This document shows, in pieces, positions 31,936 to 43,515 of a stretch of 52,611 nucleotides of DNA. Numbering within the stretch: the stretch's first letter is position 1; every line of letters begins with the position of its first letter. This DNA is from Mesotaenium endlicherianum (taxonomy: Eukaryota > Streptophyta > Zygnematophyceae > Zygnematales > Mesotaeniaceae): NCBI GenBank assembly GCA_009602735.1, contig WELA01012345.1:350003-402613 (forward strand), given 5' to 3'. The notes beneath the pieces were generated by a model. That model was not told the DNA's origin. It made no database searches and was given only the letters and a program-made list of their open reading frames with translations. The position numbers and the translations under genes are program-made.

Positions 31936-33719
31936 ATGGCTCCCACCACACAAAAGAAAGACAGAAAGCGCAAGGCAAAATGAAGCCAAGAGGACAATGG
32001 AGCAATACCAGAAAGAGCTGGCGGCAACGTCCCTCACTAGGAGAGAACAAGAAAAGGTTCGCAAACAATAAGAGGCGGCAGAAGAAGCACAAAGGAAGAA
32101 GGAGCAAGAGGCGAAAAATCTCAGGAAAGCTGAGGAGGAGAGACAAAAGAAACAACAAGAAGAAGCGGCGGCAGCAGAGAAGGAGAGAAGGAAGAAGGCT
32201 GAAGCCGAGGAGCAGAAGAGCTTGGCCACTTACAGATAAACTGTGGTGGGTGGCCAAACCTTTGATAACCTAAAAGAGATATTACTGGCTGCCCAAGAGA
32301 TCAACAAGGTGGTACAGAAAACAATGTTACAGAGACAAGGAGCTGAAGCCCTGGATAGGTACATTGAGACACACATTGATGTGGTCCTCTACGAAGATTA
32401 CGCCAAAATGGTGGGACATTCAGTAGAGCAGGCACAATTTGTGGCAGATGACTCAAAAGATAAGCCAGTACCAGTGCCTAGCATAATGGGGAATCAGAGA
32501 CTCATCAAAATGGTCAGCATGCAGCCCGATAGCTTTAAGGATGCAGTATTCTACCTGACACTACTGCCACCATACAATGAAGTTGAGAGGAGGAGTTTGG
32601 AGTACTTGACCAGAAAAACAGGGTAGCAGATGTTCTCTCCCCACTGGTTCTCTTGTAAGCTGAAAAGCGCTAAGCACGGGCCACAGTACTACCAGCAACC
32701 CACAGAGTGGAGATGGATGACCGTCACTAACAGAAAGCAGGAGTGTCACCGTGCCCACCAAGATGACTTCCATTATAGGCTGGACGGCTACCTCATCCTA
32801 CCACCTCACATTGCCCCTTGGGACCCCAGGCAAAATGGATGCTTGAGTAACATGAATGCTAAGACCAAGGAGCACAGGAGGAGAGGGAGAATCTATTTCT
32901 CTAAGGGGAAGCATGCCTTTGCCAAATGGGCAAAGAATGCAGGCCAAATAGATATGAGCAGGCTGAAGGCCAAGCAACCTCCAGCTCGTCCTAAAAATGG
33001 GAGGTCAGTAGACTTTTCCATGCCTACCAGGGAGCAGGATGACTTGGTGGACAAGACCCCTACCCTCTCAGAGGAGGAAGATGAGGAGGATGAGGAAGAG
33101 GAACAGGGCAGAGGAGAAGCATTAGGCGCTGGTGCTCAAGATACTCAAGGGCAGGCAAAAGCAAGGACTCTCATGGCGCCAACATCAAGTGTATGGAAAT
33201 GTGATCCCTATTGTGGGGGCAACAGGACCCCGCACTCGTTCTCCCAGCCTACTTGCCCAAGCAAGAGAAGAAGCTGATTTGACTAAACTGGGCACCAGAG
33301 AGAGGAAAAAATCCCCAGAGGACAGGAGTACCAGGAGAGGGACACGCGGAGCAGCCAGAGGTGTGCCGGCCTCCTCCTTCGTTCAGGGACATGTACCTCT
33401 TGCCAATGTATTTTAGCATCCTACTGGAATGCTTGTCTATGTGGGGATTGATACCCAAGTGGTTGAAGAGCAGGCTACAATCTTTTGTTCTTCTCGAGGT
33501 CCAACTTTAGAACAAACAGGGTTCCTTAGAAGACCGGCTGACAGACCTAGAGGGCTGTCCAGGTCTAGGTCCAAATCTCAGTCTCTTGATCTTGGAGCCC
33601 CAGGAACAACCCCCTTGACATCAAAACCATCCTTCAGTCAAGCCTTGATGGAGGTCTCTCTGTTTGCACCCCACAACGGAAGTGAACTGAGGGTGGAGGT
33701 GACAATTCATTGTCACTAG
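31936..33719 (+). pseudogene. unknown ORF, second copy
   Basis: Appears identical to 25974-27757 with the same stops and frame changes. So the damage is older than the duplication, and neither copy has been under selection since. Confidence 0.55.
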
Positions 33720-33849
33720 TGATCCCCACAGCTAGGCAACAATGTTGAAGCAAGAGGCATGCAGTGGGAGGTTACTTCTACTAGTTCCCTGACCACATAA
33801 TTCTACAGTTTAATGTTGTCGAGGCGACAACAACTTAAGTTGGAGGGTT

Positions 33850-34506
33850 TGTAATGAATCAGTATATTGGTAGATACAATAGTCATTTGTGTATAAAAGT
33901 CAAACAAGTTCAATTCGCTGAACTTTAGTTAATATTCATTTTGCTGGACTTCATATACTCATCAGTTTAATGACTCAGCCGACAGCAGCAGGCTGAAGTC
34001 AACTTAGGTCAACTTGCTGACACATTCTTTGACAGCCAGCTAACTTCCGTACTCAGTAGCAGTGAACTGCCTAGATATGCATCTAAGTGTGATATGCTAG
34101 ATGAATGGCCAGATGACATCCCCAGGATGGATGGCAATTTGGATAGATGGGTGGATTTGGTTAACCGAGGTCTTGCCCACGTGAGTAACTCCCGAATAGG
34201 AGGTGCCATTGCACTTGCCGTTAAACAGTAAGACTCATTCCATGTACACATGCTAAGATTGCTCTCAAGTTCGGCATTTGAAACCAAGGCCAACGCTCTT
34301 GTATTGCTTACTGAGGAGATATCTGAATCCAAGGCGAGAAGCCTTTGATACGCATTGTAGTCTAGCCTTGCTTATGTACGAGTTTATTGGTTGCATCAGT
34401 AAATGCTAGTTTAATTTCACTTGACTTGAGTGTACTATGTATCGCTAGTGTGATGTCCTTTGCTGTTTGAATTAGTAAACAAAAAATACCATAAAGATTA
34501 CTAGCT
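33850..34506 (+). repeat. A-II 3' LTR, second copy
   Basis: Duplicate of 27888-28544, truncated at the same base by a family C LTR. Confidence 0.85.
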
Positions 34507-34999
34507 TGTAGTAATTTGAGTTTTAATATATTAGTTTGCTTTTATGTTAATGCTTTTGAATATACTTGAAGTAGTATTGTGTGTGAATAGGTACTCTAGT
34601 AACTTGGTTCATGTTCTTTAAACCTTCTAAGGCATTTTCGAAGTTAGAGGAAGGACCTAGAAGAACTCCATGTGGCAAAAGTCAAATGTGCCATTTTTAG
34701 GTCAAAAGGACATGTGTACATTATTCTAGAAAGAGGTGGCAAGTTTTGGGATGTGTTGGGTGCCAACACATCAACATGCACCTTCCTAGAAATTACTTAT
34801 GTAGCAAGTATATAATTAAGAGCTAGAACATTGGAAGGCATTCCAAAATCACTCTTGTATGTGCCAAATTCCAGAAATATATTAACTTTCAAGAAGTCAT
34901 CTCTCTTTCAAGAAGCTACCACTTGTGTTTAAAGATCCTTGTCTTGAATAGATAAAGTATTCTATTTTATTAAGTACTTTATCTATCTGTTTTACTACA
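34507..34999 (+). repeat. C-II LTR, second copy
   Basis: Duplicate of 28545-29037, followed by the same drifted primer-binding site. Confidence 0.85.
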
Positions 35000-35035
35000 T
35001 TGGTGTTGGAGCCAGGCACTTTGGTAGCACAAGAA

Positions 35036-35298
35036 GATGGCCAATCCTCAAGATCAACACTAAGTTGTTGAAGGAGGCAATACACCTCCAAGAGACCCTC
35101 CTCCAACGCCGACGAGAGAGCCCAATGAAGAAAGTCTGCCACCACAAGGAGCACCACGAGAAGGAGCACCATCAGATCTCGTGGCAGCCGCTGTGGCAAA
35201 GTTGACCCCACCGCAAGAAATTCCAGCCTTCCTAATGGCTATTCACAACCAAGTGGGCTTGGCCACCTGTGAAGCAACCGTGCAAGCGTCAAGAGAAG
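35036..35298 (+). pseudogene. gag: C-II gag fragment, second copy
   Basis: Duplicate of 29074-29336 with the same stop and the same cut by the D terminal repeat. Confidence 0.82.
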
Positions 35299-35434
35299 TG
35301 TCGTGCGTTAAGAGATCGGGTGCACATTGTTGGCATAAGCAACACATAATAGACAAGCAGGCTTCGTTGCAATGAAGTCTATAATACAAATGGCTTTATA
35401 GCCAAAAGGGAGTCAAGCGTCAAATGTTTTAATT
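35299..35434 (-). repeat. 136-bp outer repeat of D2 (distal copy)
   Basis: Duplicate of 29337-29472; boundary of the D2 insertion in C-II gag. Confidence 0.75.
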
Positions 35435-35442
35435 AAGGGCAA

Positions 35443-36443
35443 TGTACTCTCCAGAGTGAGCACCTCAAGACTGTAATCTGGTAGGAAAACAACTAATGAA
35501 GTATGGCCCAAAAGATCACTGGAAGCACATCATGATTCTCAGAGTAGTCCTATGGCAAGGGCTTAAGCTGTGACTTTGCTCACCACTTGTGAAGTTCTTC
35601 AAGTGACCGGAAGCCTGGAGGGCTTGCTCTTCACAAGAGAGTAACTCAGTGGTCCTGAAAACACAAGAAATAGAAGTGTAAACTTTTATTGATAATCTCT
35701 GTTACTTACACCTGGCATAATGGACTTCTAAAAGATGTCTCTTCTAGGGACATCTCTAGTATTTATACTCCTGGAAATCCGGCGGGGTATGCGGCGGATC
35801 CAATGCATGTAGTCATTCTAGGAGGCTCTCCTATGTCCACTAATGTGTACAAGGCATGTACTAGCACTCCTATAGGCTAAGCATAACTCAAACCAATCAA
35901 AGCAAGGTGCGTAGGATATGCTACGTGTGCCTCATTGGCCGAGCTTACCTTGGGTGATTCTACCTAGATAGCGCCACAAAAGTGGATCTGAAAATTGAGG
36001 AAGCTTCCTCTAGGAGTAGGTGATGCAGTCACCAAGTTATAGCCTCAATGATGCACATATATTATGGAAATGCAAAGCTTATGTAGGCTAAGGGGCTCGC
36101 GGATTTGTGCACACAAGCTAGGGGTTTTAGGGGGTCACAAATAGGCAAGAATGTGTCCCTTGTGCATATTGAAACACAAATTGCCCTTTGGTGAGGATCC
36201 GCTAGGGGCCGGTAGGTGACGCGGACTAGATTGCTCATATCTCGCTCGATACTTGACCAATTGACGGGAACCCGGGGCCATTCGGAAGGTGACTCGACGC
36301 GCTACACTTTGGTGACTTGGAAATTGAGAAAAGGTCAACGTATGGATGCGTAAAGTCTATGCAAAGTTGGCCTTCCTAGGTTGATGGTTCACACATGTGG
36401 AGCTCGGTTTCGTGCGGCAACCTCGACTCAATAAATCATGACA
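35443..36443 (-). repeat. 3' LTR of D2
   Basis: 1001 bp on the minus strand, TGTCATGATT ... GAGAGTACA. It has a 9-bp insertion and several substitutions relative to the unit 1 LTR in its TG-proximal third, and no difference seen elsewhere. The 5' LTR of D2 (46143-47044) agrees with unit 1, not with this one, in that third. Confidence 0.82.
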
Positions 36444-36445
36444 GC

Positions 36446-36582
36446 TGTCGTGCGTTAAGAGATTGGGTGCGCATTGTTGACATAAGCAACACATAATGGA
36501 CAAGCAGGCTTTGCTGCAATGAAGTCTATAATACAAATGGCTTTATAGCCAAAAAGGGAGTCAAGCGTCAAATGTTTTAATT
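36446..36582 (-). repeat. 137-bp outer repeat of D2 (proximal copy)
   Basis: Counterpart of 30475-30611, next to the eight-G polypurine tract at 36583-36590. Confidence 0.75.
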
Positions 36583-36595
36583 CCCCCCCCAGCTC

Positions 36596-39177
36596 TCAGC
36601 CTCTAGCTGATGAGCTGTGTACGCTGCCTAAGGCTAGCTCAGTGCAGTCTCCGCAGAACCAATCGTCAGTTGGCACGCGGGCTAGCGGCGGGTCGAGGCA
36701 GCCGATGTGGAAGCCGAGGTTGCAGCTGTCGCAGAGCAGCATCTTGGCCTCTTGGCCAGTGCTGTGACAAATCTGGCACGCCCAGTCCTTGGGCGGCCGC
36801 GCGTCGCGGGGACGGACCTGTAAGTCAAGGTTAGGAAGGTGGCATGGCCCACAGTTCTTTGTGTGGTCCTTGTGAAGACAACCATCTGCGCCTTCCAGCT
36901 CCAGGACTCCTGACGCCAAGGCACGCTTGACGCGCAGGATGACCGGCGAGCTGCTGGTGTCGAGGGTGTTCCTCGTCTGGCGTCGCAGGTACACGAAGTC
37001 ACCTGCGGAAAACTGCAACACCCGCGGATGATAGGCTCCTCCACGAGTCATGGCGTACCTCAGTGTGTCGCAATGCTGTGCGATGCTGAGGTTATCCATG
37101 GCCATGGGCATCAGGCGCCGAAAGAGCTGAGCACGCTGCCCGATAAGAGCACTCCATGTCTCGGGACTGTCCAAGTCCAAGACGTTCTCGGCCACAGTCC
37201 TGGCTGCTGCTGGCAGGATGGGCTGTCGGCCGTAGAGAAGGAAGTAGGGAGAGTGCGAGGCCAGGGAGGCCTGCTTACTGAACCTGTACCCCATCGCCAG
37301 CCAAGGGAGGGCGTCGTCCCAGTGGGTACGGTCGTGGGCAAGGCAGTACTTCCGCAACCCTAGCTTGACGGTCTGCACCATGCGCTCGGCGAGGCCGTCA
37401 GCCTGAGGATGATCGCGGGAGGTGGTGCGGTGGTCGATCATAGAGCGCTCCAGCAGCTTCTGAAAGCTGCCCTGGAACTCCTTGCCCTGGTCGGTCAGCA
37501 CCTCAGCGCAGCCGCCAAAACGGCTAAGGACCTGATTGAGGAAGGCCTGAGCGATCCCCTCACTGGCCTTGCTGGGCAAGGGCACGAGCTCGATCCACTT
37601 GGACATGTGCTCAATCATCACCAAGACGTAGAGGTTGCCCTGGCGAGACTTGGGCAGCTCTCCAGCCAAGTCAAGCGACCACCTGTAGAACAGCCCCTGA
37701 ATAGGAACGGGGCTGAGGGCAACGGTGCGCGCTGTGAAGCTCGAGCGCACACGGTCGCAGAGAGTGCAGCTGCTGACGACAGCGGCGACGACCTTAGTCA
37801 TGCCGTGCCACCAGTACTCGGCCTGAAGAAGACTAAGGGTGCGCTTGACAACGAAGTGCCTGAGGGACTCGTGCACTCGGCGCACCAGCTGACTGCGTAT
37901 GGCAGGCTCGGGGACCACCAGGACGGAGCCGTCCGCCATCACGCGCCGCACGCGCCCCTCCATGAAAATGAAGTCGCGGCTGCGTCTGAGGATGCGGTCG
38001 CGCTCGCGTGCGCTGACATCGGGTGCCAAATCTTTGGTCGTGACGTAGTGCAGCACTGGGGCGTCGTCCCACACGTCCTCGGGACCGCGCTGCCAGCTGT
38101 CCTGATCCTCTGCCGCTGCCAGGGCCAATCGCCGAGTGGTGACGGTCACCATGTCCAGGCTAGNGTCCAGGCTAGTGAGCCCTGCGAACCGCACATTGCC
38201 GTCCACGGTGAAGGCCAAGAAGGCTGCCGCGTGCCAGGCCACCGATTCATCCTCATCGTGGCGGGCCACAGTGAGATCCCTCGAGGAGGGCAGCGGGCTA
38301 CGGCTGAGACCGTCAGCGTCCAGGTTGGTCGAGCCTGGACGGTGGTGCATGTCGAAGGTGTACTCCTGCAAGATAAGCGCCCACCGTGCGTACTTGCCGG
38401 TCAAGCGCTCCGACGTCATGAGCCACTTAAATGGCTGATGATCGGTGACCAGGCGGAAGTGCGTGCCGTAGAGATAGTGTCTGAAGTGCACGATTGCCCA
38501 GACTGCTGCCAGACACTCCCCCTCGTAGGAGCCGTAGTTGCCTTCTGCGCGATTGTTGCTGCGGCTGGCGTAGGCCACCACATGCTCGAAGCCGTCATGC
38601 TCCTGCACCAGCACAGCGCCTAGCCCTGCCTGCGACCAGTCGGTGTGGAGGATGAATGGCTTTGCGTAGTCAGGACGCCGAAGCACAGGATCGCTCACCA
38701 GCAGCTTCTTGAGCTTATCGAATGCCGCCTGCTGCTCTGGTCCCCACACGTAGGCAACGCCCTTGCGAAGCAAGTTTTTGAGCGGCTTGGCTAGCTCGCT
38801 GAACCCTGGCACGAAGCGGCGGTAGTAGTTGGCGATGCCGAGGAAGGCCCGCAGTTGCGAGAGATCTGTAGGAGGTGGGATGCCTGTGATGGCCGAGATC
38901 TTCGCCAGCTGGGGTGCCAAGCCGCTGGAGGAGAGCAGGTGGCCAAGGTACTCCACCTCGCGGGTCCCAAAAGTGCACTTGCCTGGATGGCACTTGAGCC
39001 AGCGGCCTCCAAGCGGTCCAGGACAGCAGTGATGTGCGCCACGTGCTCCTCAAACGTCTGACTGAAGACGAGCACGTCATCGATGTAGCATTGGGCAAAG
39101 GACAGCCCGGCCAGCTCCTTGTCCATCACCCTCTGAAAGGTAGCTGGTGCGTTCTTCAACCCAAACGATATTACCAC
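36596..39177 (-). pseudogene. pol: D2 pol: RT (partial), RNase H, integrase, PHD finger
   Basis: RT begins in the middle of the palm ([14 protein letters not shown], 39177) with an intact YIDDVLVFS box. The fingers and first palm half are missing. A one-base deletion near 38995 shifts the frame; from 38956 a 786-residue frame is open to 36596. It holds the RT thumb ([13 protein letters not shown]), RNase H (ILHTDWSQAGLGAVL, VTDHQPFKWL), integrase with the H-H-C-C module (LRHFVVKRTLSLL, CTLC) and DDE core (SLDLAGEL, LTDQGKEF, HPQADGLAERM), a barrel domain and a C-terminal PHD finger. One ambiguous base at 38164 gives one unknown residue. RNase H, integrase and PHD look intact. RT cannot work as it stands because of the truncation and frameshift. 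Confidence 0.9.
36644..36784 (-). other. PHD finger at the C-terminus of D2 integrase
   Basis: Residues 725-771 of the 786-residue frame fit the C4HC3 pattern exactly: C-X2-C-X11-C-X2-C-X4-H-X2-C-X14-C-X2-C, with the conserved Trp two residues before the seventh Cys (DDWFCGDC). PHD fingers typically read histone H3 tails. The position corresponds to the chromodomain of families B and C, so a role in target choice is the natural inference. The same domain is kept in unit 1 with about two changes. Confidence 0.9.
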
Positions 39178-40385
39178 TTACTCGTAGAGCCGCTGTGTGT
39201 GAGATGCGGCGAGAAGCCCATGGCAAGCTCCATCTCCGCAGGGCGCGGCCTGTCAAACATGCCAGTCTCCATGTCGATGACCATCCCGCGCTGATCCCCG
39301 ACGAAGGCGTCGCTGTCGTAATGGCTGGCGAAAGTCGGCAGCGCGCAAGTGACGTCATGCAAGACCTCACACTGCGCCATGGGGGGATGTGGTAGTGCAG
39401 TCACGCGCTGGGCCAGATGAGGGGCATCGAGGATGGAGTCGACGGTGCGTGGGTGACGTGGATGAGAGGCGGCCAACGCCTCGAGAGTACCTGGCATGGC
39501 CAGGTTCGTGAAGTAGGCGCGGACGCGGTGCGCAAAGGAACCAATCTGGGCAGCGTCAATGACGGCCTCGCGGCCGACGTAACTGCTGCAAAGAGCGAAA
39601 TCGGCGCTAACGTCGGGTTGGCGATCGTGGCGCGCGGCCACGTTCTCCAGGACCCACGCGAGTGTGTGTGGCTGCCTGTGATCCTCAACAATGTTGAGGA
39701 CGGGGAGCAAGTGCCAGAAGAGGGCTGTCCGGGGGTCGCTGAGCTCCCTGCCACGCCCGGCTCTGGAGAAGCCCTGGCACTCCCAACCGGCGATGACGAG
39801 GTCAATGGGCCCAAGTCGGGTGACATGCTCGACAGTGATGTCGCGGATGTCCATGGGCCAGTCTATCTAAGCGCGGCGGAATGCGTGCGCGGGAAGGAGG
39901 TCAGGGAACCGCTCGTGGCCCAACGCCATCTGCCGACGGGCCACCTGCTAGGCCTCAGGATCGGGATCGACGTAGACGTAGCGGCGCACCGGGATGCCGG
40001 CCTGTAAGGTCGCGAGCAACCCGGTGGCGATGCCAGCGAAGAGCTCGACGAGGACGATGCCGCCGGGCCGCTCGTCTAGAGCGTCTGTGCAGATAGGAGT
40101 TGGAAGTGGGCGACACCCCATTGCGGGGTGTCCGGGCTGAGCGGGCGGTGGGAAGGTACGCTCGGCGCTGTGTTGATGTGGCGCCATGCGGAGGGCGGCC
40201 ACAGCACGTTTTGCGTAGCCACGCGTAAGGCTGGAGATGCGGTCAGTGAGCGGCTGCGGACGCTCCTCCCGCGCGTGGTCTTGGTAGGTGCGCCACCGCA
40301 GTTGCGCATCCTGCAGGGCTGTTGGGGAGACAGCGCGGGCTTGACGTCGGGCCGAGGCCACGCACAGCTGCTGCCACCTGTCGCG
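39171..40385 (-). pseudogene. DNMT3-type cytosine-5 DNA methyltransferase in D2
   Basis: Would transfer a methyl group from S-adenosylmethionine to cytosine C5. Motifs in canonical order: I, VELFAGIATGLLA (about 40010-40050); the DIRDITVEHV...GPIDLVIAG strand; IV, WECQGFS with the catalytic Cys at 39777-39779; VI, WVLENVAA (39639); VIII, FAHRVRAYFTNL (about 39520); IX-like, AEMELAMGFSPHLT (about 39220). FxGIATGLL, GPxDLVI, AHRxRxYF and EMExxxGF are all shared with the DNMT3 family. Motif IV has Glu in place of the nearly invariant Pro before Cys. Two TAG codons interrupt (39948, 39867), both changes possible from CAG. The C-terminus (motif X) is missing, because the frame runs into the middle of RT. 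It lies between protease and RT. Probably inactive in this copy. Confidence 0.85.
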
Positions 40386-41807
40386 CTAGGCGTGGTCAGT
40401 CTGGTGCGAGGCCGCGTGGGCCAGCTGGTCGAAAACGGGACGCGGAGTCAAGTAGGGGTGCGGGTCGAAGTAGGCCCGCTGGCGTGCGCGCATGTTTGCA
40501 GAGGGGACTGTGCAGACGGAGCGCTCGGAGCTTTCGACCTCCTGCGGGGATCGAACTAGTCGGCGAGGGGCCAGCTGGACTCGCGGCCAGGGCTGCCCTC
40601 GTGGGACGGGCGCGTCCCGGGGCTGTCGGAGACTAGACATGAGCCGTGTGCGTGCGGCGGCCGTAAATGGGTGACGACTGGGCGGCCTGCTGTTGGTGCG
40701 GGCCACCTTGGGAGGAGGTGACCTGGAGGGACCGTCGCCAGCGATGTGGCTGCGAGGGACGCTGGCGCGCAGAGCTGTAGGGGCCAGCATCACGAAATGC
40801 GCCTCGGAAGAAGATTGAGCGTCGTCGCCAGTTGAGAGGGGCCGGAAGGGCGGAGTGCGGCGTCGGTCTCGAGTGTCGTCGTATGGCGGTGTGCGGTCTC
40901 TATCGTCGTAGGGCGGCGTGACGGAGCGGGCTTGCGTCTCGCGGAGGAGATTCACCTCTCGCGTCTCGCAAAGGGGTGTGAGCGATCGAGAGCGGCTTGT
41001 CTTGCGGACAGGAGTAGTCTTTCGAGCGGGTCCGATGGTCGGCCAAGTGCGATGTGCGTAGGTCAGATGGGCGCAGATAGACGGGGTTGCGCGGGGTGGC
41101 TCGCGGACGCTGAGCCTGGGCGCTGGCTGCTGTATGGAGTGTGTGCCCGCGCTAGAGGAGGCCGCGGCAGCCCGGCTTGTCGCAAACAAATGTGCGATGC
41201 GGCGACACTCGTGGCTCGTTGAGCAGTCGTGTGACACTGGCCGGCTGGGTCCAGCGGTGTCGGTGCGAGCTCTGCTGGGTTAGTCGAGTGTCATGGGCTG
41301 GCTGGGTGCGCCGAAGCCGGGTGGACCAGTAGGTACGCGCTGCCTGCGTGCTGTAGGCGCAGCTGGCGGGGGCTCCTTTGGTGGCGCCGTGCTGAGTACC
41401 TCAACGGATGCCTCTGGCAGTCGCTCCCACTGTGTCTCCTCTTCACTCTTAAGGGACTGGTCGTCTGATCTGCCAGGATAAGCTGCCCGCATGGCCTTGT
41501 CTTCGGATGCCGTGGTGCGAGGCCAGGTTTTGCTGGTTTGATGCGAGGCGTCGTGAGGGGGCGGCTGAGAGTCCATACTGTACTGAATGGCCACGCCAAC
41601 AGGCACGTCGTGGCAAACGCGGACGTCAGTCCTCGCGGATGGCTCGCCGCGAGAGGCCGAGACCCCCTGATGAGTCGTAGGCGCTGCGACAACACCGCGG
41701 GCAAGGGCGGCGGCAGCGATGGCTGTGCTGGCCGTGGCGAGGGCCTCAGTGGCATTGTCCGCCATCTGCCGCATCATCGCGCTGTGGGCAGTGCAGATGC
41801 GGATCTG
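40386..41807 (-). pseudogene. protease-methyltransferase linker of D2
   Basis: Same frame as gag and methyltransferase, with TAA at 41280 and TAG ends at 41808 and 40386. Low-complexity Ala/Pro/Ser/Arg-rich sequence, with repeated TPPYDD/RTPPYDD units (about 40860-40920) and RSP/SRS clusters. No domain recognised. It may be a disordered spacer or a remnant of the methyltransferase regulatory region. It contains no PWWP or ADD zinc motif that I can see. Confidence 0.6.
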
Positions 41808-42947
41808 CTACCTGGCCTGGGCTGCCAGGACATCCGCCTGCTGCTGCGGCGTGAGATGGAGCTTGGCACTAGGTAGGTCCGGCTCCTTGTCCTGTGGCTC
41901 GAGCAGGTCCACCCCCACAGAGATCTCCTCGTCCTCGGGCCCGTGCTTATTGGTCTTGACCACTGGCAGGCCATCGTCCAGCCCCATGAAGCCATAAAGA
42001 GCGGACACTGCTGGGCGGCGATCGACAATGTCAAGGGGCAAGGATGCGGTGCGTGTCCCCCCTGTCCTCCAGTCGGGACAATAAAAGACGCGCTCTGCCC
42101 AGTTGTCGACCGCGGCGCCAATGGGAAAGAGCACGTCCTGCCCTAGGAGCACATCAAAGGACTCGGAAGGAGTGACGAGTGCGTGCCGATGGATGGTTGT
42201 CTCGTCTGCCGTGCCTGGGCGCAGAGTGCATAGTAGCGCCAACCTCGTGCGGCCGGCGACGGTCTCGGACGTGCCGGCGGCGATGTTAATGCGCGTCGGA
42301 GAGTCCTCCAAGTCAGCGGAAGAGAGTCCCAGCTGACGGAAGTAGCGGAGGCTGATGAGAACCGGCTGCGCGCCTGTGTCGAACATGATGCGCTGCGGCG
42401 CCTGGGTGTTGACGAGCACGATCCCCTGCGATTTATCCAAAAACGCGGCGTTAGGAGTGCTGATCATCCTGCGCTCATGCGCAGGGGGCGCGGGTGTGGA
42501 TCGCACCGCGGTGGCGGCATCGGTCGTCGGCCTACTGGCGGCGGTGCGCAGCATGGCTCTGCGTGACTGGAGCATCAGCTGAGCGGCCTGCCTCGTTGCC
42601 TCCATAGAGACGCCGAGCTCTGTGAAGGAGACCGCCGGCATGCGGTGCAGTGCTAGAGAGATGACCTCGGCGCTGAGCTGCACCGTAGTCATAGGTGAAG
42701 CGAGCGCATATGGCGTCGGCTCTGCTGAGGTAGTGGAGGGCTCTAGGATGCGGAAGGAACGGGGCAGCCGCGGTGCCTCCTCCGTCCGGCGTCCCTGGTC
42801 TGGCCCGACGCAAGGAACAACGGGCCGACTGGCCGGTGCGGTAAGCGTGTGCTCGCGGCTCGCGCGCCCGACTGCGGAGCGGTTGCTGAGTGGCTGCGCG
42901 TGTGCGCAGCAGGCCAGAATGGCCGCTGCTGGCGCAGCCGGCAAACN

Positions 42948-43195
42948 GCTGCTGGGGCCGAGGGGCAGGGTCACTGGACCGGTGGCGCCGTCTATCTCGG
43001 CTGCCCCGGGCAAAGATTGCAGCGCCCTCCCCCCGATGCGCGGGCTAACCAGCCCCCCTACGGCCTGCGTTGGGCTGCTGCCGGGGTTTTGTGCGCAGCC
43101 AGGGTTTAGGCCCTGGCAATGCGCAGCAGTGCGTGGGCCGTCGACACCGCGATCGGACATCCGGCCGCGTGGCGTAGTCGGGATAGCCCCCCCGT
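42948..43195. repeat. direct repeat copy 1 in the D2 linker
   Basis: About 245 bp from GCTGCTGGGGCCGAGGGGCA to GATAGCCCCCCC, repeated at 43516-43768 with roughly 90% identity. The copies fall in different frames of the polyprotein, so an indel lies between them. Confidence 0.8.
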
Positions 43196-43199
43196 TGCA

Positions 43200-43420
43200 A
43201 GATCTGCCGCCGTGCCTGCCGCGCAGCCGGTGGCGGGAACTGCCGTCGCGCCTGCCGCGCAGCCTGCCGCGCAGATTGCCGCACTGTCTGCCGCAGGGCG
43301 CGCCGCGAGGCCTGCTGCGCAGCCTGCCGCGCAAACTGCCGCACTGTCTGCCGCAGGACTCCTTGCGCAGCCTGCCGCAAGGCCTGCCGTGCAGCCGGTC
43401 GCGGGTTCGGCCGCAAAAGT
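43200..43420. repeat. CTGCCGCGCAG minisatellite in the D2 linker
   Basis: Many imperfect 12-15 bp units of the type GCCTGCCGCGCAGCC and ACTGTCTGCCGCAGG. It would encode Arg/Gly/Cys- or Ala/Arg-rich low complexity and gives spurious open frames on both strands. Confidence 0.75.
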
Positions 43421-43515
43421 TGCGGACCCCGGCGCGTGTGCGGCCGCGGCTGCAGCAGTTGCTGCAGCTGCTGGCGCGGTCGGGGCTGCCAGGAGGCTGC
43501 CAGGTGGCGCCCCCT

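Larger units (their letters stand above)
31901..37849. repeat. tandem duplication, unit 2 (5949 bp)
   Basis: Second copy of 25939-31878. Its right end runs on into the complete D2 pol, so unit 2 keeps the original junction and unit 1 is the truncated partner. Confidence 0.88.

Noticed and set aside
37409-38623. 404-codon plus-strand open frame
   Set aside because: Antisense shadow of the D2 RNase H/integrase frame, whose motifs are clear on the minus strand.
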